64,000 nucleotides of DNA from Pseudomonas ovata (GTDB taxonomy: Bacteria > Pseudomonadota > Gammaproteobacteria > Pseudomonadales > Pseudomonadaceae), in assembly GCF_003131185.1 (NCBI RefSeq), contig NZ_QFFU01000011.1, forward strand, positions 62,001-126,000, given 5' to 3'. Positions 62,736-64,000 of this stretch are shown piece by piece. The translations under genes were made by a program, and so were the position numbers. The notes beneath the pieces were generated by a model. It saw only the letters and a list, made by a program, of their open reading frames with translations, did not search any database and was not told the origin of the DNA. Positions within the stretch are counted from its first letter, which is position 1. Every line of letters begins with the position of its first letter.

Positions 62736-64000
62736 ATGTGGTGGAATAAAAAAGCGTCTCGGACCGTCAAGCCTGCCGGTTCAGCTCAGACCGTTCCCGT
62801 TCCGCCCATGATCCTGTGCCTGGAGCCGCGCATGCTGTTCGACGGCGCGGTGGCCGCGACCGTGGCCGACACCGCAACCGAGCACCCGGTAGCGGCCGAG
62901 GCCGCAGCGAACACCACCGCCGACAGCAATGCCGGCCAGGACAACACGCACGCCACCGCCGACATCACCCCCACCGGCCCTGCCGAGCCGGGCCAGACCG
63001 TGGTGTTCGTCGACGCACGGGTCAAGGACAGCGACAGCCTGATCGCCGGCGTGGCCGCCGGCACCGACGTGGTCAGGCTGGATGCCAGCCGCGAAGGCCT
63101 GCAACAGATTGCCGAGTACCTGGACGCGCACTCGGGGGTCAGCTCGGTGCAGATCATCGCCCACGGCAATGCCGGCGACCTGTGGCTGGGCAGCACCCAC
63201 CTGTCGAGCGACAACCTCAACCAGTACAGCGGCGTGCTGGCGCAGATCGGCCAGGACATGAACGCCGGTGGCGATATCCTGATCTACGCCTGCAACACCG
63301 CCGAAGGCGAGGAGGGGCTCGATTTTGTCAACGCCCTGGCCATCAGCACCGGCCGCGACATCGCCGCGTCGAGCAACCGCACCGGCATGGGCGGCGACTG
63401 GAGCCTGGAAGTGGCCACCGGCAGCCTGGAGAGCACCAGTGCCCTCTCGCAGCAGGCCAGGGACGGTTACCAGTGGGGCCTGCAGACCCTGGTGGTCAGC
63501 AACTACGCCGACACCGGCAACAGCACCTCGTTGCGCAACATCCTGGCCAGCGCCCAGGCCGGTGACATCATCACCTTCAGCACCCCCGGCGCGACGGTGC
63601 TGCTCGACAGCCAGTTGACCATCAGCAAGAACATCACCCTCGATGGCGACCTGGACAACAACGGCACCGCTGACATTACGCTCGACGCCCAGTACAAGAG
63701 CCGTGTGCTGGAAGTGACCTCGGGCAGCACGGTGACGCTCGATGGCCTGGTCGTCACCAGGGGGTTGATTGCCGGTAATGGTGCAGATGCTCGAGGTCTG
63801 GCTGTTTCGTCTCTGGGGGCCGGGATTGCCAACAATGGCAACCTGACACTCAACAGCGTCACGGTGACAGCCAACGCCGCTTCGGGGGGCGGGGGTGCGA
63901 CTCAGGGCAATTACTATCTAGGCGGCGGCGGTGGGGGGGGCGGTATCAAGACCAGTGCCTCTACGGGCGTCGGCGGAGGCTCTGGAGGTCGCAATCCTGA
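62736..64000 (+). CDS. Giant surface protein with LEPR motif and DUF4347-like domain, 3' end outside window
   Basis: The frame from the ATG at 62736 (MWWNKKASRT) stays open to the window end (421 codons seen). Residues about 27-37 read CLEPRMLFDGA, the LEPRxLFDxA motif near the N-terminus of many giant type I-secreted proteins. Residues about 85-245 resemble DUF4347 (VVFVDARVKDSDSLIAGV ... VQIIAHGNAGDLWLG ... ILIYACNTAEGEEG). Then come beta-helix-like repeats (NITLDGDLDNNGT, GSTVTLDGLVVTRG) and Gly-rich stretches. It is likely an adhesin or other surface protein exported by a type I system. Confidence 0.85.
   Translation, partial: MWWNKKASRTVKPAGSAQTVPVPPMILCLEPRMLFDGAVAATVADTATEHPVAAEAAANTTADSNAGQDNTHATADITPTGPAEPGQTVVFVDARVKDSDSLIAGVAAGTDVVRLDASREGLQQIAEYLDAHSGVSSVQIIAHGNAGDLWLGSTHLSSDNLNQYSGVLAQIGQDMNAGGDILIYACNTAEGEEGLDFVNALAISTGRDIAASSNRTGMGGDWSLEVATGSLESTSALSQQARDGYQWGLQTLVVSNYADTGNSTSLRNILASAQAGDIITFSTPGATVLLDSQLTISKNITLDGDLDNNGTADITLDAQYKSRVLEVTSGSTVTLDGLVVTRGLIAGNGADARGLAVSSLGAGIANNGNLTLNSVTVTANAASGGGGATQGNYYLGGGGGGGGIKTSASTGVGGGSGGRNP

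Overview
The window looks like a chromosomal segment of a Pseudomonas species (fluorescens/putida-like). It is GC-rich, carries REP/REPIN elements of the type 'GTAGGAGCGCGCT...', has tau and bet operons, and encodes a LapF-like giant adhesin next to its type I secretion genes. All identifications come from reading the sequence; no database search was run.

Region by region. 1-5.3 kb: the 5' part of an endonuclease I gene, a lone TnpB-type transposon gene, an inositol-monophosphatase-family gene (hisN-like), a DCC/DUF393 thiol oxidoreductase and two small lipoproteins, one of them trypsin-like. 5.3-26.7 kb: a minus-strand adhesin locus, made of a 5359-residue repeat protein followed by TolC-like, ABC and HlyD-like genes. 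27.6-31.5 kb: tauABCD for taurine uptake and desulfonation. 31.6-38.1 kb: a minus-strand run of TonB receptor, sulfonate-type binding protein, 2-oxoglutarate/Fe(II) oxygenase, cyclodipeptide synthase and MFS exporter, ended by a textbook terminator. 38.2-41.3 kb: a flavin monooxygenase of the NtaA/SnaA/DszA type, an Xre/RES toxin-antitoxin pair and a decayed DUF3422 gene. 41.4-44.8 kb: betB-betA (choline to betaine), without an adjacent betI.

45.4-62.0 kb: a catabolic island. It contains an alpha/beta hydrolase, a NodD/NahR-like LysR regulator, an extradiol (VOC) dioxygenase, a Rieske ferredoxin, a FAD monooxygenase, a DUF1302-DUF1329-Ycf48-RND module, an MFS transporter, a cupin, a FAH-family hydrolase, an epimerase-family protein and a cyclase-family hydrolase. 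Three promoters in the island share the same pair of ATC-N9-GAT boxes, set exactly 22 bp apart. This is the architecture known for NodD-type regulators, and the gene content recalls the naringenin-degrading fde cluster of Herbaspirillum. Flavonoid or related plant polyphenol breakdown is therefore the leading hypothesis.

62.7 kb to the end: the start of a second giant type I-secreted surface protein (LEPR motif, DUF4347-like domain). Two 142-bp MITE-like elements, identical except at 3 positions, sit at 27.4 kb and 62.0 kb. The second supplies part of the stop codon of the last catabolic gene. The least expected systems are the oxygenase-cyclodipeptide synthase-exporter-receptor cluster and the three-promoter NodD-box regulon.
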